DNA of 64,000 nucleotides from Oscillatoriophycideae cyanobacterium NC_groundwater_1537_Pr4_S-0.65um_50_18 (GCA_016208305.1 JACQYI010000036.1:124001-188000), one strand, 5' to 3'; shown: positions 25,836-34,372, counted from the first letter of the stretch. Notes: a model not told the origin generated them from the letters alone. Numbers and translations are program-made.

Positions 25836-26450
25836 TCATGCAACGCGTTGGAATAAATCTAATCTGTATTCTGCTTCTCGTTGTCCTGCAAGGTGCTGTA
25901 AGGGTTGAGGAGACAGTGACAAAAACGAGTCATGAACGTCATCACCGCTGAGGGGATAGTCACGGGCATACAAAGTCCAATGAACGAGGAGTAGATGTCC
26001 GCCCGGTTCTAAATGGTTGAGGATAAGCGTTTGAGTCTTGTGTAAATCCTCTAGAGACAGGTAATATCCCACCTCTGAAACCAGAATTAGATCAAACTGT
26101 TCTTCGGGAAACTGCTGCGGAATTTGCATGATCTCAAACCGAACTTGCGGTTGATTTTGGCACCGCTGAATAGCCTTGGCTTGGGCAATCTGAGAGACAT
26201 CTACAGAGAGCAGCTTCTCGCAGCGATCGCCCAATTGATGCGTCAAAACTCCAATAGAGCCACCCATCTCAAACGCAGAGCGATACAGTGGTTTTGGGAG
26301 AGCAGCGATCGTGGCCGCATACTTTTTAGCCTCATATTCGCTCGTTTCAAACTGCCACGGATCTGGATTCTCACCGTAGATTTTTTCGAAGTAGCTGGGC
26401 GGCAAAGACTGGGATGAGGGCTGAGATGAGGAAGGGTGTGATAGAGTCAT
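25836..26450 (-). CDS. NodS-like SAM-dependent methyltransferase
   Basis: The start is the ATG at 26450, which overlaps the PIG-L stop as ATGA; an earlier start would give a 31-base overlap. YFEKIYGENPDPWQFETSEYEAKKYAATIAALP is the N-terminal segment of the NodS-like group, and FEMGGSIGVLTHQLGDRCEKLLSVDVS is class I methyltransferase motif I with the acidic ribose-binding residue. DLILVSEVGYYLSLEDL is motif IV-like. NodS N-methylates a deacetylated aminosugar in Nod factor synthesis. Here the coupled PIG-L deacetylase makes the same order of reactions plausible. Substrate is inference. Confidence 0.87.
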   Translation of the reverse strand: MTLSHPSSSQPSSQSLPPSYFEKIYGENPDPWQFETSEYEAKKYAATIAALPKPLYRSAFEMGGSIGVLTHQLGDRCEKLLSVDVSQIAQAKAIQRCQNQPQVRFEIMQIPQQFPEEQFDLILVSEVGYYLSLEDLHKTQTLILNHLEPGGHLLLVHWTLYARDYPLSGDDVHDSFLSLSPQPLQHLAGQREAEYRLDLFQRVA

Positions 26451-27220
26451 GGCTGGTTCTCCAGATAGATTTCCCAAGGGTGAGAAAAATGTTTGAGCAT
26501 ATCGGCGCTTAAGCGAAATCCCTGGGGATCATCGTCGATTAGTTCTGTCGTTTGAGAGCGATAGGCCGCGATCGCCTCTTGCTTCAGTTCCACCACAGTT
26601 TGAATATCGAGTCTCCAGGCATTCACCATCTCCGGGTTAAGTCCGTCACCCCTCTGGGTCAAGTCCCAGTCCCAAATGGGATACTCTAGGATTCGTAGAG
26701 CAGTCGAGATACCAGAGTGACTTTGCTGCAAAGCTGCCTGCAAAATCTGCCAGGTGGCGCGATGGTCAGCATGGGGATCTTGCCGCCAGGGCAAAAAGAT
26801 GACTTGTGGCGCGATCGCCTCTAAGTAACGCCAACAGGCTAAAACTGCTTCGTCAAAGCCTGGATCTTCTGGCGTCGGCACAGCACCATCAGGCAGTCCC
26901 AAAAACTGTATGTGGCTAGCCTCAATGCCCAAGATCTGCATGGCTGACTGCGTTTCTGCTGCCCGTAGCGATCGCAGGACGGCTGCTGGATATTTATGTG
27001 AGTTAGGGTGAGACATTGCCCCATCGCTCACCACTAAAATCTGCACATTACAGCCTAGAGATTGCAGTAGGGCGATCGCTCCTCCACAGCCCAGGCATTC
27101 GTCATCGGGATGGGGAGCCACCACGAGGACAGGGCTTTGGGCAATCCGCTCAATTGAGTATAGAGGAAGCGTTTCAGGACTCGATAACACAGAACTTTCT
27201 AGGTCGGCATTTCTCAGCAT
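26447..27220 (-). CDS. PIG-L family N-deacetylase
   Basis: The 257-residue zinc deacetylase starts with the hallmark VVAPHPDDECLGCGGAIALL, giving the catalytic Asp and zinc ligands His and Asp. It continues with VSDGAMSHPNS, LRAAETQSAMQILGI and QFLGLPDGAVP, and the third ligand region DPHADHRATWQILQAAL. PIG-L enzymes remove acetyl groups from N-acetylglucosaminyl conjugates. It is the middle gene of a three-gene unit: six bases after the acyl-CoA dehydrogenase and a four-base ATGA overlap with the methyltransferase. The tight coupling implies a shared pathway acting on an aminosugar or acylated amino compound. Confidence 0.92.
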   Translation of the reverse strand: MLRNADLESSVLSSPETLPLYSIERIAQSPVLVVAPHPDDECLGCGGAIALLQSLGCNVQILVVSDGAMSHPNSHKYPAAVLRSLRAAETQSAMQILGIEASHIQFLGLPDGAVPTPEDPGFDEAVLACWRYLEAIAPQVIFLPWRQDPHADHRATWQILQAALQQSHSGISTALRILEYPIWDWDLTQRGDGLNPEMVNAWRLDIQTVVELKQEAIAAYRSQTTELIDDDPQGFRLSADMLKHFSHPWEIYLENQP

Positions 27221-27226
27221 GGAAGG

Positions 27227-28453
27227 TTAATTCTCCTGAGTCTTCCATAGACCTTCAGCCGATCGAGTTTGGTTGAGGGCATATTCACCAACGTTGGCTA
27301 AAACTGCGTCAAAATTGGGTTGCCGCAAATATAGCGTTAAGTCTCGAACAATTCGTTCTATAGGATACGGCGGCATTAAACCTCGTGTTCCGACCGATCG
27401 CTCACAGAGCTGCATCATATCCATACAAATCTGCTCAATTGCCGTTCGCATCATGTTGGCGTAGGCAATAATACGAATAGCTTCAGGCTGTTCCTCATCC
27501 GGATTGCCGCCAAATGTGGGTGCGTATTGCGCTAGCTGTGCGGCTGCTCCTTGTAGCCAGAGATTGCCACTTTCCAAGGCGATCGCCATTTGTCCTAAAC
27601 GCGCTGCTTGGTAGGGGTCAGAAGTTCGCTTTAAGCCTTGCAGATACTTTCGGGTTTCATCAAACAAAGCTTCGGCACCGCCAAGCTGTACGGCAGCAAA
27701 GCGAATGGCACCTCCCGACAGCCAGGGCTGGCGATGGTAGTCATCGGGGTTGCCAATTAGCGATCGCGCCTCTAGCTCGACGCCGCTAAAGTCAACTTTG
27801 TAGCTGGCGGTTGCCTTCATGCCAGGAGGCTGCCACCAAGACGGATCGGCGCTAGTAACCACTTCATCGAGAGGCACCACACACATCTGCCATCGTCCGT
27901 CCGGCAGCGCGCCATTTACGAAAGGACGATCGACACAGCCCACACCTGAGCAGAAAGTCTTAGAGCCTTCTAGGCGATATCGTCCATCTTCTAATGGAAT
28001 CAGCCGCACGCCATCAGATGCCTCTGCATTCCAAACGCCGAAAACCTTGTGGCGATCGCGAACATCGCTGGCATACCGTTCGATCTGCTCCTGTGTGCCG
28101 AAGGTTTGTACAAGCTGTAGCCCGTTGATATGACCTTCGTAGATGCGCCCAACGGCCAAATTGCCTCGTCCTATTTGCCGCAGCAATCGCAACAGGGTGT
28201 GAGTCGCTTCTGCCTCAATTCCTACACCTGCACCTCCTAAGTCCTGACGGAGTGGTACCGTGAGCAAACCCGATCGCCGCAGGTGATCAAACTCTTCTAC
28301 AGGTAACATGCCTTGGTGATCGATCGCTGCCGCATGGGCAGAACAGAAGTCAGCGACTTCTGCTGCCCGCTCCAGAATTTCTTCGGGAGACAGAGGGCAA
28401 GGTTGGCTCGCGTTAAGCACTACAAACGGACGGGTGATATCAGCAATACTCAC
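27227..28453 (-). CDS. Acyl-CoA dehydrogenase family flavoprotein
   Basis: The 408-residue protein shows the three acyl-CoA dehydrogenase parts: a helical N-terminus (RSGLLTVPLRQDLGGAGVG), a beta middle domain (GRYRLEGSKTFCSGVGCVDRPFV, MKATASYKVDFSGVEL), and a helical C-terminus with flavin-contact residues (QICMDMMQLCERSVGTRGLMPPYPIERIVRDLTLYLRQ). The SGVGC and RDLTLYLRQ segments differ from classic fatty acid enzymes and fit the branch found in biosynthetic clusters. It is the first gene of the unit with PIG-L and methyltransferase. It probably oxidises an acyl or amino compound made by neighbours; a role in fatty acid breakdown is unlikely in this setting. Confidence 0.85.
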   Translation of the reverse strand: MSIADITRPFVVLNASQPCPLSPEEILERAAEVADFCSAHAAAIDHQGMLPVEEFDHLRRSGLLTVPLRQDLGGAGVGIEAEATHTLLRLLRQIGRGNLAVGRIYEGHINGLQLVQTFGTQEQIERYASDVRDRHKVFGVWNAEASDGVRLIPLEDGRYRLEGSKTFCSGVGCVDRPFVNGALPDGRWQMCVVPLDEVVTSADPSWWQPPGMKATASYKVDFSGVELEARSLIGNPDDYHRQPWLSGGAIRFAAVQLGGAEALFDETRKYLQGLKRTSDPYQAARLGQMAIALESGNLWLQGAAAQLAQYAPTFGGNPDEEQPEAIRIIAYANMMRTAIEQICMDMMQLCERSVGTRGLMPPYPIERIVRDLTLYLRQPNFDAVLANVGEYALNQTRSAEGLWKTQEN

Positions 28454-28939
28454 TTAATCTCTCACAGGCTCATTGTTTTATATCTGCATCAACTACTCAA
28501 TTCATGAATAGTAGTATTTCTGTAAAAATCCTTTGTTGGGCGGGCTTGTCCCTGCAACAAAAAATCTTACCCTTTAGGACTACCTATTTAGGGTCAATCA
28601 CTCTAAATTCAGTAGTGGAATTAGTCTTAATCATCAAACCAATTTGTCAAATACACCTCTATCTAAGAGCTGATTTAGTGAATTAGTAAAGCTTACCCCG
28701 CAAGGATTTCAGTCTCGTAGATCACTCAAGTTTGTTACTACAGCAACCTATTCTGCAACTGATATTTAAAGCTACATCGGATCGGGCGTTGAAGATAAAT
28801 TCGTAGAAAGCAGAGAGGATTGTTCTCTAAAGTCATTTGCTTCAAGACTTGCGCCCCTTGCTTGAGTATCTGCTCTCAATTACAGGCTGTAGGCAGGAAC
28901 ATAGATCAAAGCCAAGCTTGCTGGCAAGCTTTTCAGCCA
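28454..28939. other. Intergenic gap downstream of phosphoketolase
   Basis: AT-rich DNA lies between the acyl-CoA dehydrogenase start and the phosphoketolase stop. Apart from the hairpin at 28914-28931 and an unconvincing short ORF near 28504, I see nothing in it. Confidence 0.4.
28914..28931 (-). terminator. Hairpin after phosphoketolase
   Basis: AAGCTTGC and GCAAGCTT form a perfect 8-bp stem with a 2-nt loop, starting 9 bp after the xfp stop. No U run follows on the minus strand, so it is a weak terminator candidate. Confidence 0.45.
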
Positions 28940-31429
28940 TCATCTAGCCGTTCCTTCTGCCCCTGTTTCGGCTGGAGTATTACCTGACTCGATCGATAAA
29001 GTAGAGGGTTTTCCATCAGCATTGCTATAGTATCCCCATTTCCAGTTTTGAATCTCAGGCATGTCTTCACCGTATGTCGTGATGTATTGTTTGTGCTCGA
29101 TCAGCTTGTTGCGAATAATTTGTTTGACGTAGGCACCCTGGTCTTTAAAGGTGGGAAGGCGATCGATCGCATCATTGGCTAAGTGAAACCGATCTAAATC
29201 ATTCACGACTGTCATGTCAAACGGAGTCGTCGTCGTTCCCTCTTCTTTGTATCCCCGCACATGCAAATTACCGTGGTTTTTTCGACGATAGGTGAGTCGA
29301 TGAATTAACCAGGGATAGCCGTGAAACGCAAAAATGATAGGTTTGTCGATCGTAAAAATTGAATCAAAGTCGCGATCGGATAGACCATGTGGATGTTCGC
29401 TCTGGGGCTGAAGGGTCATCAGGTCAACCACATTGACTACTCGAATCTTCATGTCTGGAAGATGACAGCGGAGGAAATCCACGGCTGCTAGAGCTTCCAA
29501 GGTGGGCACATCACCCGCACAGGCCATGACAACATCGGGTTCGCTCTGGCTGCTACTGCCTGCTGAATTGCTGCTGTCATTGCTCGCCCATTCCCAAATT
29601 CCTAGACCTGTTGTGCAGTGTTTCACCGCATCATCCATATTTAGCCACTGCAATTCCGGCTGTTTACCTGCCACGATCACATTTACATACTGGCGACTGC
29701 GTAGACAGTGATCTGCAACCGAAAGCAGCGTATTGGCATCGGGGGGTAGATAGACACGAACAACCTTAGCTTTTTTGTTGGTTACGACATCTAGAAAACC
29801 CGGATCTTGATGGCTAAATCCATTGTGATCCTGTCGCCACACATGGGAAGTCAGCAGATAGTTGAGAGAAGCGATCGATCTGCGCCAGGGAATGTCAATG
29901 CAGCTTTCTAACCACTTTGCATGTTGGTTAAACATGGAATCAACAATGTGAATAAAGGCTTCATAGCAAGAAAAGAAACCGTGACGACCTGTGAGCAGAT
30001 AGCCCTCTAGCCAACCTTGACACATATGTTCACTCAGCACTTCCATAACGCGACCGTCGAATGCAATGTGGTCGTCGGTTGGCAAGATTTCGGCTGTAGA
30101 AACGCGATTGGTGACTTCTAAAACTGCATTGAGGCGATTTGAATTGTTCTCATCAGGACTCATAACACGGAAGTTGCGGCTATCTAGATTGAGCTGCATC
30201 ACATCTCGCAGAAACTGCCCTAGAATGCGGGTAGATTCTGCCATCTCGGTTCCAGGTGCAGAAACATCAAAACCGTAGCTCCGAAAATCTGGTAGTTTCA
30301 AATCTTTGAGCAACAAGCCCCCATTCGCATGAGGATTGGCACCCATCCGCCGATCGCCTTTGGGCGCAAGCTCTGCCAGTTCTGGTATCAGCCTGCCGCT
30401 TTCATCAAACAGGGTGTCGGGCTGATAACTTTTCATCCAGTTTTCTAACAGCTTCACATGCTCTGGATTGCTTGCCATTTCTGCAAGGGGCACCTGATGC
30501 GATCGCCAAGAGTCTTCTGTTGGCTTGCCATCAACTTCTTTTGGCCCTGTCCAGCCTTTGGGCGATCGCAGAATAATCATCGGAAAGGGCTGACGATCAT
30601 GATTGCCAGGAGTGCGGGCTTGCTGCTGAATGGATTGAATCTCGGCAATCACGGTGTCCAAGGTTTTTGCCATCAGCGCATGCATCGTTTCTGGATCAGA
30701 CCCTTCAACAAAATAGGGCTTGTACCCGTAACCTACGAATAGGCTCTCTAGCTCATGCTGAGGCAAACGAGCCAGGACGGTCGGGTTAGCGATTTTGTAG
30801 CCATTCAGGTGCAAAATGGGCAACACGGCTCCATCCCGTGCGGAATTCAGAAACTTATTAGAATGCCAGCTAGTGGCTAAAGGCCCTGTCTCAGCTTCTC
30901 CATCACCAACGACGCAGGCAACAATCAGGTCAGGATTATCAAAAGCTGCCCCATAGGCATGAACCAGCGCATAGCCCAATTCTCCTCCTTCGTGAATTGA
31001 ACCTGGAGTCTCAGGAGCGGCATGGCTTGGAATGCCTCCTGGGAAAGAGAACTGTCTGAATAATTGCGCTATTCCTTCTGCATCCTGAGAAATACTGGGA
31101 TAAAGTTCGCTGTAGGTACCCTCTAAATAGGTATTGGCAACCATTCCAGGCCCACCATGTCCAGGGCCAGCAATGTAAATCATGTTCAAGTCTTGCGCTT
31201 TGATCACGCGGTTGAGATGAGCATAGATAAAGTTTAGACCAGGTGTCGTGCCCCAATGCCCCAACAGCCTAGGCTTGATATGCGCCAAGCTCAGAGGCTC
31301 TCGCAAGAGTGGATTTGCCAGTAGATAAATTTGCCCCACTGAAAGATAGTTTGCGGCACACCAGTAGGCATGGAGCTTACGCAGGTCGTCAGTAGATACA
31401 TCCCGCTGGGCAGAAACTGTAGTAGTCAT
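28940..31429 (-). CDS. xfp: Phosphoketolase (xylulose-5-P / fructose-6-P)
   Basis: The 829-residue protein is a full-length phosphoketolase. [20 protein letters not shown] and [22 protein letters not shown] bind phosphate and thiamine diphosphate, [21 protein letters not shown] is the ThDP/Mg motif, and [24 protein letters not shown] and [16 protein letters not shown] are later family signatures. It cleaves xylulose 5-phosphate (and often fructose 6-phosphate) with phosphate to acetyl phosphate plus glyceraldehyde 3-phosphate or erythrose 4-phosphate, bypassing carbon loss in glycolysis. Normally acetate kinase follows; here the acetate kinase gene next to it is a ruin. Acetyl phosphate may therefore be used by phosphotransacetylase or another acetate kinase elsewhere. 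Confidence 0.96.
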   Translation of the reverse strand: MTTTVSAQRDVSTDDLRKLHAYWCAANYLSVGQIYLLANPLLREPLSLAHIKPRLLGHWGTTPGLNFIYAHLNRVIKAQDLNMIYIAGPGHGGPGMVANTYLEGTYSELYPSISQDAEGIAQLFRQFSFPGGIPSHAAPETPGSIHEGGELGYALVHAYGAAFDNPDLIVACVVGDGEAETGPLATSWHSNKFLNSARDGAVLPILHLNGYKIANPTVLARLPQHELESLFVGYGYKPYFVEGSDPETMHALMAKTLDTVIAEIQSIQQQARTPGNHDRQPFPMIILRSPKGWTGPKEVDGKPTEDSWRSHQVPLAEMASNPEHVKLLENWMKSYQPDTLFDESGRLIPELAELAPKGDRRMGANPHANGGLLLKDLKLPDFRSYGFDVSAPGTEMAESTRILGQFLRDVMQLNLDSRNFRVMSPDENNSNRLNAVLEVTNRVSTAEILPTDDHIAFDGRVMEVLSEHMCQGWLEGYLLTGRHGFFSCYEAFIHIVDSMFNQHAKWLESCIDIPWRRSIASLNYLLTSHVWRQDHNGFSHQDPGFLDVVTNKKAKVVRVYLPPDANTLLSVADHCLRSRQYVNVIVAGKQPELQWLNMDDAVKHCTTGLGIWEWASNDSSNSAGSSSQSEPDVVMACAGDVPTLEALAAVDFLRCHLPDMKIRVVNVVDLMTLQPQSEHPHGLSDRDFDSIFTIDKPIIFAFHGYPWLIHRLTYRRKNHGNLHVRGYKEEGTTTTPFDMTVVNDLDRFHLANDAIDRLPTFKDQGAYVKQIIRNKLIEHKQYITTYGEDMPEIQNWKWGYYSNADGKPSTLSIESGNTPAETGAEGTAR

Positions 31430-31448
31430 CAGCTTTTCTCCTGAGAAC

Positions 31449-31839
31449 TCAATTTTTCAGACACTGAATCGATTCTTGAGCTATCATCAATCCTTCCTCA
31501 ACGGGAATCACATAAACATGCAAATGAGAGTCTTCGGTGGTAATACATCCTTCTCGATCGATTATCTTTTGATTGCGATCGCCATCCAGCTTTAAACCGC
31601 ACCACTCAAATCCTGCGAACTTTCCCTCTGATGACTTCGGCATCCATTGGGGCAGCGACAGTGCAGCGATCGCCTCCCTGCGCCCTCGATGCCCGATTAG
31701 TTGCTGGGCAAAGAGCCAGTCCTAGGCTCGGTAGATAGCTGCTTCGTGATCTTGAACCTGATAAGCAGCATTTCGTTCAATTTGAACAACCTCAAACTTG
31801 AGTGAAGCACTGCCCGCATTAGAAACCAGAACATTACAT
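31449..31839 (-). pseudogene. ackA: Acetate kinase remnant (internal deletion, one stop, start frameshift)
   Basis: Reading the minus strand from ATG at 31839, one extra T follows the start (ATG-T-AAT-GTT). From there a single frame gives NVLVSNAGSASLKFEVVQIE, the acetate kinase N-terminus with its NAGSxSLKF motif. It continues to an in-frame TAG at 31722-31724, then reads through QQLIGHRGRREA (compare the GHRVVHGG motif). It ends with FAGFEWCGLKLD and HVYVIPVEEGLMIAQESIQCL, the normal acetate kinase C-terminus. About 127 codons remain of roughly 400, so most of the active site is deleted. The order DUF6582, ackA, xfp suggests a former operon making acetate and ATP from acetyl phosphate. An ORF starting at the ATG at 31643 covers only the C-terminal piece. 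Confidence 0.85.
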
Positions 31840-31843
31840 GACT

Positions 31844-32152
31844 TTAGTGAGCTGGATTTTGAGCATGAGGCTTGCGGCTTAACTCATGCCAGCTTTTCTC
31901 TTCGACATGAACTTCGTAATACTCTGCTGCCTTCTGGATATTGGTAAAAGCGAGATCACGCTCTTGATCAGAAACATCCTGCACTTGATCAAATCGTGCC
32001 AAAGCATTCTTGACATGGGAAGCATCAGTCAAGGGTTCTTTTCGCTGCTTCGGAAAAGCAAACGCTGTATCCGGCAGATGCTTTCGATCTTTCGTAGAGA
32101 GTTCTCCCTGCTGGGTGTGAGGCTGCCAAGTTGATTGCATCTTCACTTGCAT
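31844..32152 (-). CDS. DUF6582 family protein
   Basis: The conserved part is LPDTAFAFPKQRKEPLTDASHVKNALARFDQVQDVSDQERDLAFTNIQKAAEYYEVHVEEKSWHEL, matching the DUF6582 pattern of LPDSAFAFP and HVRNALARF. Family members are small proteins of unknown role found as stand-alone genes or as tails of larger proteins. The start is uncertain: candidates are the ATGs at 32152 and 32140, the latter with AGGAG about 12 bases upstream. A longer form from 32233 adds residues unlike the family. It ends four bases before the ruined ackA start, so it once shared a transcript with ackA and xfp. Function unknown. Confidence 0.75.
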   Translation of the reverse strand: MQVKMQSTWQPHTQQGELSTKDRKHLPDTAFAFPKQRKEPLTDASHVKNALARFDQVQDVSDQERDLAFTNIQKAAEYYEVHVEEKSWHELSRKPHAQNPAH

Positions 32153-32267
32153 CTCCTGATAGTAGATAGTAAGGATTTTTAGCGTTGCTGATCTTTCGAG
32201 ATATTGAAGCCGCTTAAGAAACTCCTCCATCATGCTTAATTTTCGGGGAATGCAACTCTACCGATCG

Positions 32268-33500
32268 TTAGAACTTTAGATTCGATTGCAGCAATCTTTG
32301 CTCAAGTTGAGCAAGGCTCATTTCCTGCTGCTCTGAAGCCCCCAAACATCGTAGATTTAGCGTTTGGCTATTGGCTTCCTGCTCACCCACAATTGCAATC
32401 AAGGGAATTCTACGCTTGGAGAGCGCCCGGATTTTTTTGCTGATCGTGCCATCCTCGTTGTAAAGCTCTGCCCGAATCTGCAATTGCCGGAGTCGAGAGA
32501 AAATTGCTTTAGCCCAAATAGAGGCTTTATCAGAAATAGAGGCGATCGCAATTTGTGTAGGAGCCACCCAAACGGGGAGAATGCCGCGATGGTGCTCTAA
32601 TAAGATACCAATCCAGCGCTCTAGCGATCCTAAAACGGCTTGGTGCAGCATAACCGGGCGCTCCAAGTCTCCCTGCTCATTGACAAAGGCTAGATCAAAG
32701 ACTTGCGGAAGATTAAAATCAATCTGAAACGTACCACATTGCCACGATCGCCCCCATTGATCTTGCAAACTAATTTCAAGTTTGGGGCCATAAAAGGCTC
32801 CTTCATTCGGTGCCAACTGGTAACTGTGACCCAAAGATTGAACTGCCGCAATCAACAATGACTCAGCCCGATCCCACAGGTGATCAGACCCAAGCCGTTG
32901 CTGCGGTCTGAGGGAAATTTGGAGAGAAAACTGCTCATAGCCAAAGGCTTTGTAAATCTGCTGCACCATCTTGAGGAAGTTGCCAATTTCACCCTGCACA
33001 TCCGACTCGCGACAAAAGATATGGGCATCATCCTGGACAAACTGTCGCAGTCGCATACAGCCCGATAACGTGCCAGAAAGCTCATTGCGATGGCAAATGC
33101 CAAACTCCATCAATCGCATCGGATGCTCTCGATAGCTGCGCTTGTGGGATTGATAAATGGCAATATGAGCAGGGCAAGACATTGGCTTCAGCGCATAGTC
33201 AGGGCGGATCACTGCCGATTCATCATCTGCCGCAGCATTGTCTGCCTTAGCTACACTGCCAACCACAAACATCCCCTGACGAAACTTTTCCCAATGCCCT
33301 GAGCGCTCCCACAGCGATCGACTGAGAGCAATGGGCGATCGCACTTCTTCAAAGTCATGGGCTTGATAAACATGCCGCATCAAATTCTCAACGCTGTGAA
33401 ACAGGCGTAATCCCTGAGGGTGCCAAAACACCATTCCTGGACTATGTTCCTCAAAATGGAACAAATCCATATCCCTCGCAAATTCACGATGATCTGCCAT
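32268..33500 (-). CDS. thrS: Threonyl-tRNA synthetase lacking TGS and editing domains
   Basis: The 410-residue protein starts directly at the catalytic domain (DHREFARDMDLFHFEEHSPGMVFWHPQG). Zinc ligands are kept: Cys in MSCPAH, His in QDDAHIFC and His in VMLHQAVLGS. Motif 2 (CHRNELSGTLSGCMRLRQFVQDD) and motif 3 (GSLERWIGILLEH) are intact, and an anticodon-binding domain ends the protein. Standard bacterial ThrRS is about 640 residues, with N-terminal TGS and editing domains that clear mischarged Ser-tRNA(Thr). Editing-free paralogues are known in some cyanobacteria beside a full-length enzyme. AGGAGA six bases upstream supports the start. A threonine-rich leader peptide and terminator upstream point to attenuation by charged tRNA(Thr). 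Confidence 0.93.
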   Translation of the reverse strand: MADHREFARDMDLFHFEEHSPGMVFWHPQGLRLFHSVENLMRHVYQAHDFEEVRSPIALSRSLWERSGHWEKFRQGMFVVGSVAKADNAAADDESAVIRPDYALKPMSCPAHIAIYQSHKRSYREHPMRLMEFGICHRNELSGTLSGCMRLRQFVQDDAHIFCRESDVQGEIGNFLKMVQQIYKAFGYEQFSLQISLRPQQRLGSDHLWDRAESLLIAAVQSLGHSYQLAPNEGAFYGPKLEISLQDQWGRSWQCGTFQIDFNLPQVFDLAFVNEQGDLERPVMLHQAVLGSLERWIGILLEHHRGILPVWVAPTQIAIASISDKASIWAKAIFSRLRQLQIRAELYNEDGTISKKIRALSKRRIPLIAIVGEQEANSQTLNLRCLGASEQQEMSLAQLEQRLLQSNLKF

Positions 33501-33770
33501 TTGACTTCTCCTAATGTCTCAATAGTGGGTAATAAGAAATCTCTAAGTCAGCTTTTAAGAGTCGAATAAGTTGCCACATCAATCTATCGCCACGTCTCCT
33601 TTAGCGTGACAAATAGTGATATTCCAGCAGTCTCTTTAGGGACTAGCGCACGAAGATAGCGGCGGTCATAGCAGTTGTAATCGCAGGAGTAGTTTTCATG
33701 ATCGATAACATAGTAAGCAGCATGGCACCTAGCCCGAATCTTTCAGCCTGAATTTGACCTAAATTTGACC
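33501..33770 (-). promoter_or_regulatory. Leader between attenuator and thrS
   Basis: This 270-bp stretch follows the terminator and precedes thrS. It contains a second Thr-containing micro-ORF (33636-33701) and ends in ATTAGGAGA, the thrS ribosome site. No other gene is visible. The long spacing is compatible with further post-transcriptional control. Confidence 0.5.
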
Positions 33771-33805
33771 TAAAAAAGTGCCCCCCAGCGCTTGTCTGGA
33801 GGGCA
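33771..33805 (-). terminator. Attenuator terminator upstream of thrS
   Basis: On the minus strand TGCCCTCCAG pairs with CTGGGGGGCA (9 of 10 positions) around a 7-nt loop and is followed by C and six T. The CCCTCC of the 5' arm is complementary to GGAGGG at 33846-33851 (plus coordinates) inside the leader-peptide gene, giving an alternative antiterminator pairing. Confidence 0.85.
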
Positions 33806-33839
33806 ACTCAAGTTGTAAGACTGGTTTCAGCGCAACCCC

Positions 33840-33902
33840 TTACGACCCTCCGGGATGGATGGTAGTGGTGGTCGTGGTAGTGAGGGCGATCGCGACTTTC
33901 AT
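33840..33902 (-). CDS. thrL: Threonine-rich leader peptide of the thrS attenuator
   Basis: The ORF encodes MKVAIALTTTTTTTIHPGGS, 20 residues. Seven consecutive Thr codons (ACT ACC ACG ACC ACC ACT ACC) are followed by Ile, and a TAA lies 34 bases before the terminator stem. The design is that of enterobacterial amino-acid leader peptides. With scarce Thr-tRNA the ribosome stalls on the Thr run, the downstream GGAGGG stays free and can pair with CCCTCC of the terminator, and transcription reaches thrS. With ample Thr-tRNA the ribosome covers GGAGGG at the end of the ORF and the terminator forms. No clear Shine-Dalgarno sequence is visible. The gene symbol is by analogy only. Confidence 0.85.
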   Translation of the reverse strand: MKVAIALTTTTTTTIHPGGS

Positions 33903-33931
33903 AAACAGAAATATTGTGTTTTGATATATCT

Positions 33932-33961
33932 TCTTTAACTCAGTTTCTGAGGGATTGTCAA
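33932..33961 (-). promoter_or_regulatory. Candidate promoter of the thrL-thrS transcript
   Basis: A perfect -35 TTGACA (33961-33956) is followed after 17 bp by the weak -10 candidate TTAAAG, about 30 bp before the leader-peptide start. The spacer contains the perfect inverted repeat CTCAG-AAA-CTGAG (33939-33951), which could be an operator. Confidence 0.5.
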
Positions 33962-34103
33962 GTATCCGAAAAGATAAACTAAAAGACTAATAGGTTTAAA
34001 TAGCGCATTTAACTAACAAATTTAACAACAATAAGCTAGCCCAAAATATCCTTTATTAATCTCTAATTCAAGTAAATTAGGCTGTAGGATTTCAGGGTTA
34101 TGG

Positions 34104-34234
34104 TTGACTGACAGATCTTTTCTATAGGTTAGGCAGAACAACGTAAAACCCTAACAATAGCAGGATTTGTTGGGTGACGCTGACGCCAATCCAACCTAGG
34201 CAAGAATAAGGGTTTCAAGAGTTTTGTCAGTCAA
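34104..34234. repeat. 131-bp element bounded by 10-bp inverted repeats
   Basis: TTGACTGACA (34104-34113) is inverted exactly as TGTCAGTCAA (34225-34234). The left end continues as GATCTTTTCT, making a 20-mer identical, in reverse, to 23785-23804. This looks like a small noncoding mobile or regulatory repeat. Confidence 0.7.
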
Positions 34235-34372
34235 TCAGGTTCTAGACATAGTGTTGATTTTTTTGAAACACTACCGGATTTCAGATCAGGCTAATCCAAA
34301 GATCGTCTTAAAGTTGTTACGTAGACCTAGAGAATGTTTGAAAAGTGTTAAAAGTTCTGCATTCGCCCCTCA

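Noticed and set aside
31449-31643. A separate 64-residue gene upstream of phosphoketolase
   Set aside because: It is the C-terminal end of the acetate kinase remnant; the same frame continues upstream into further AckA sequence and a stop.
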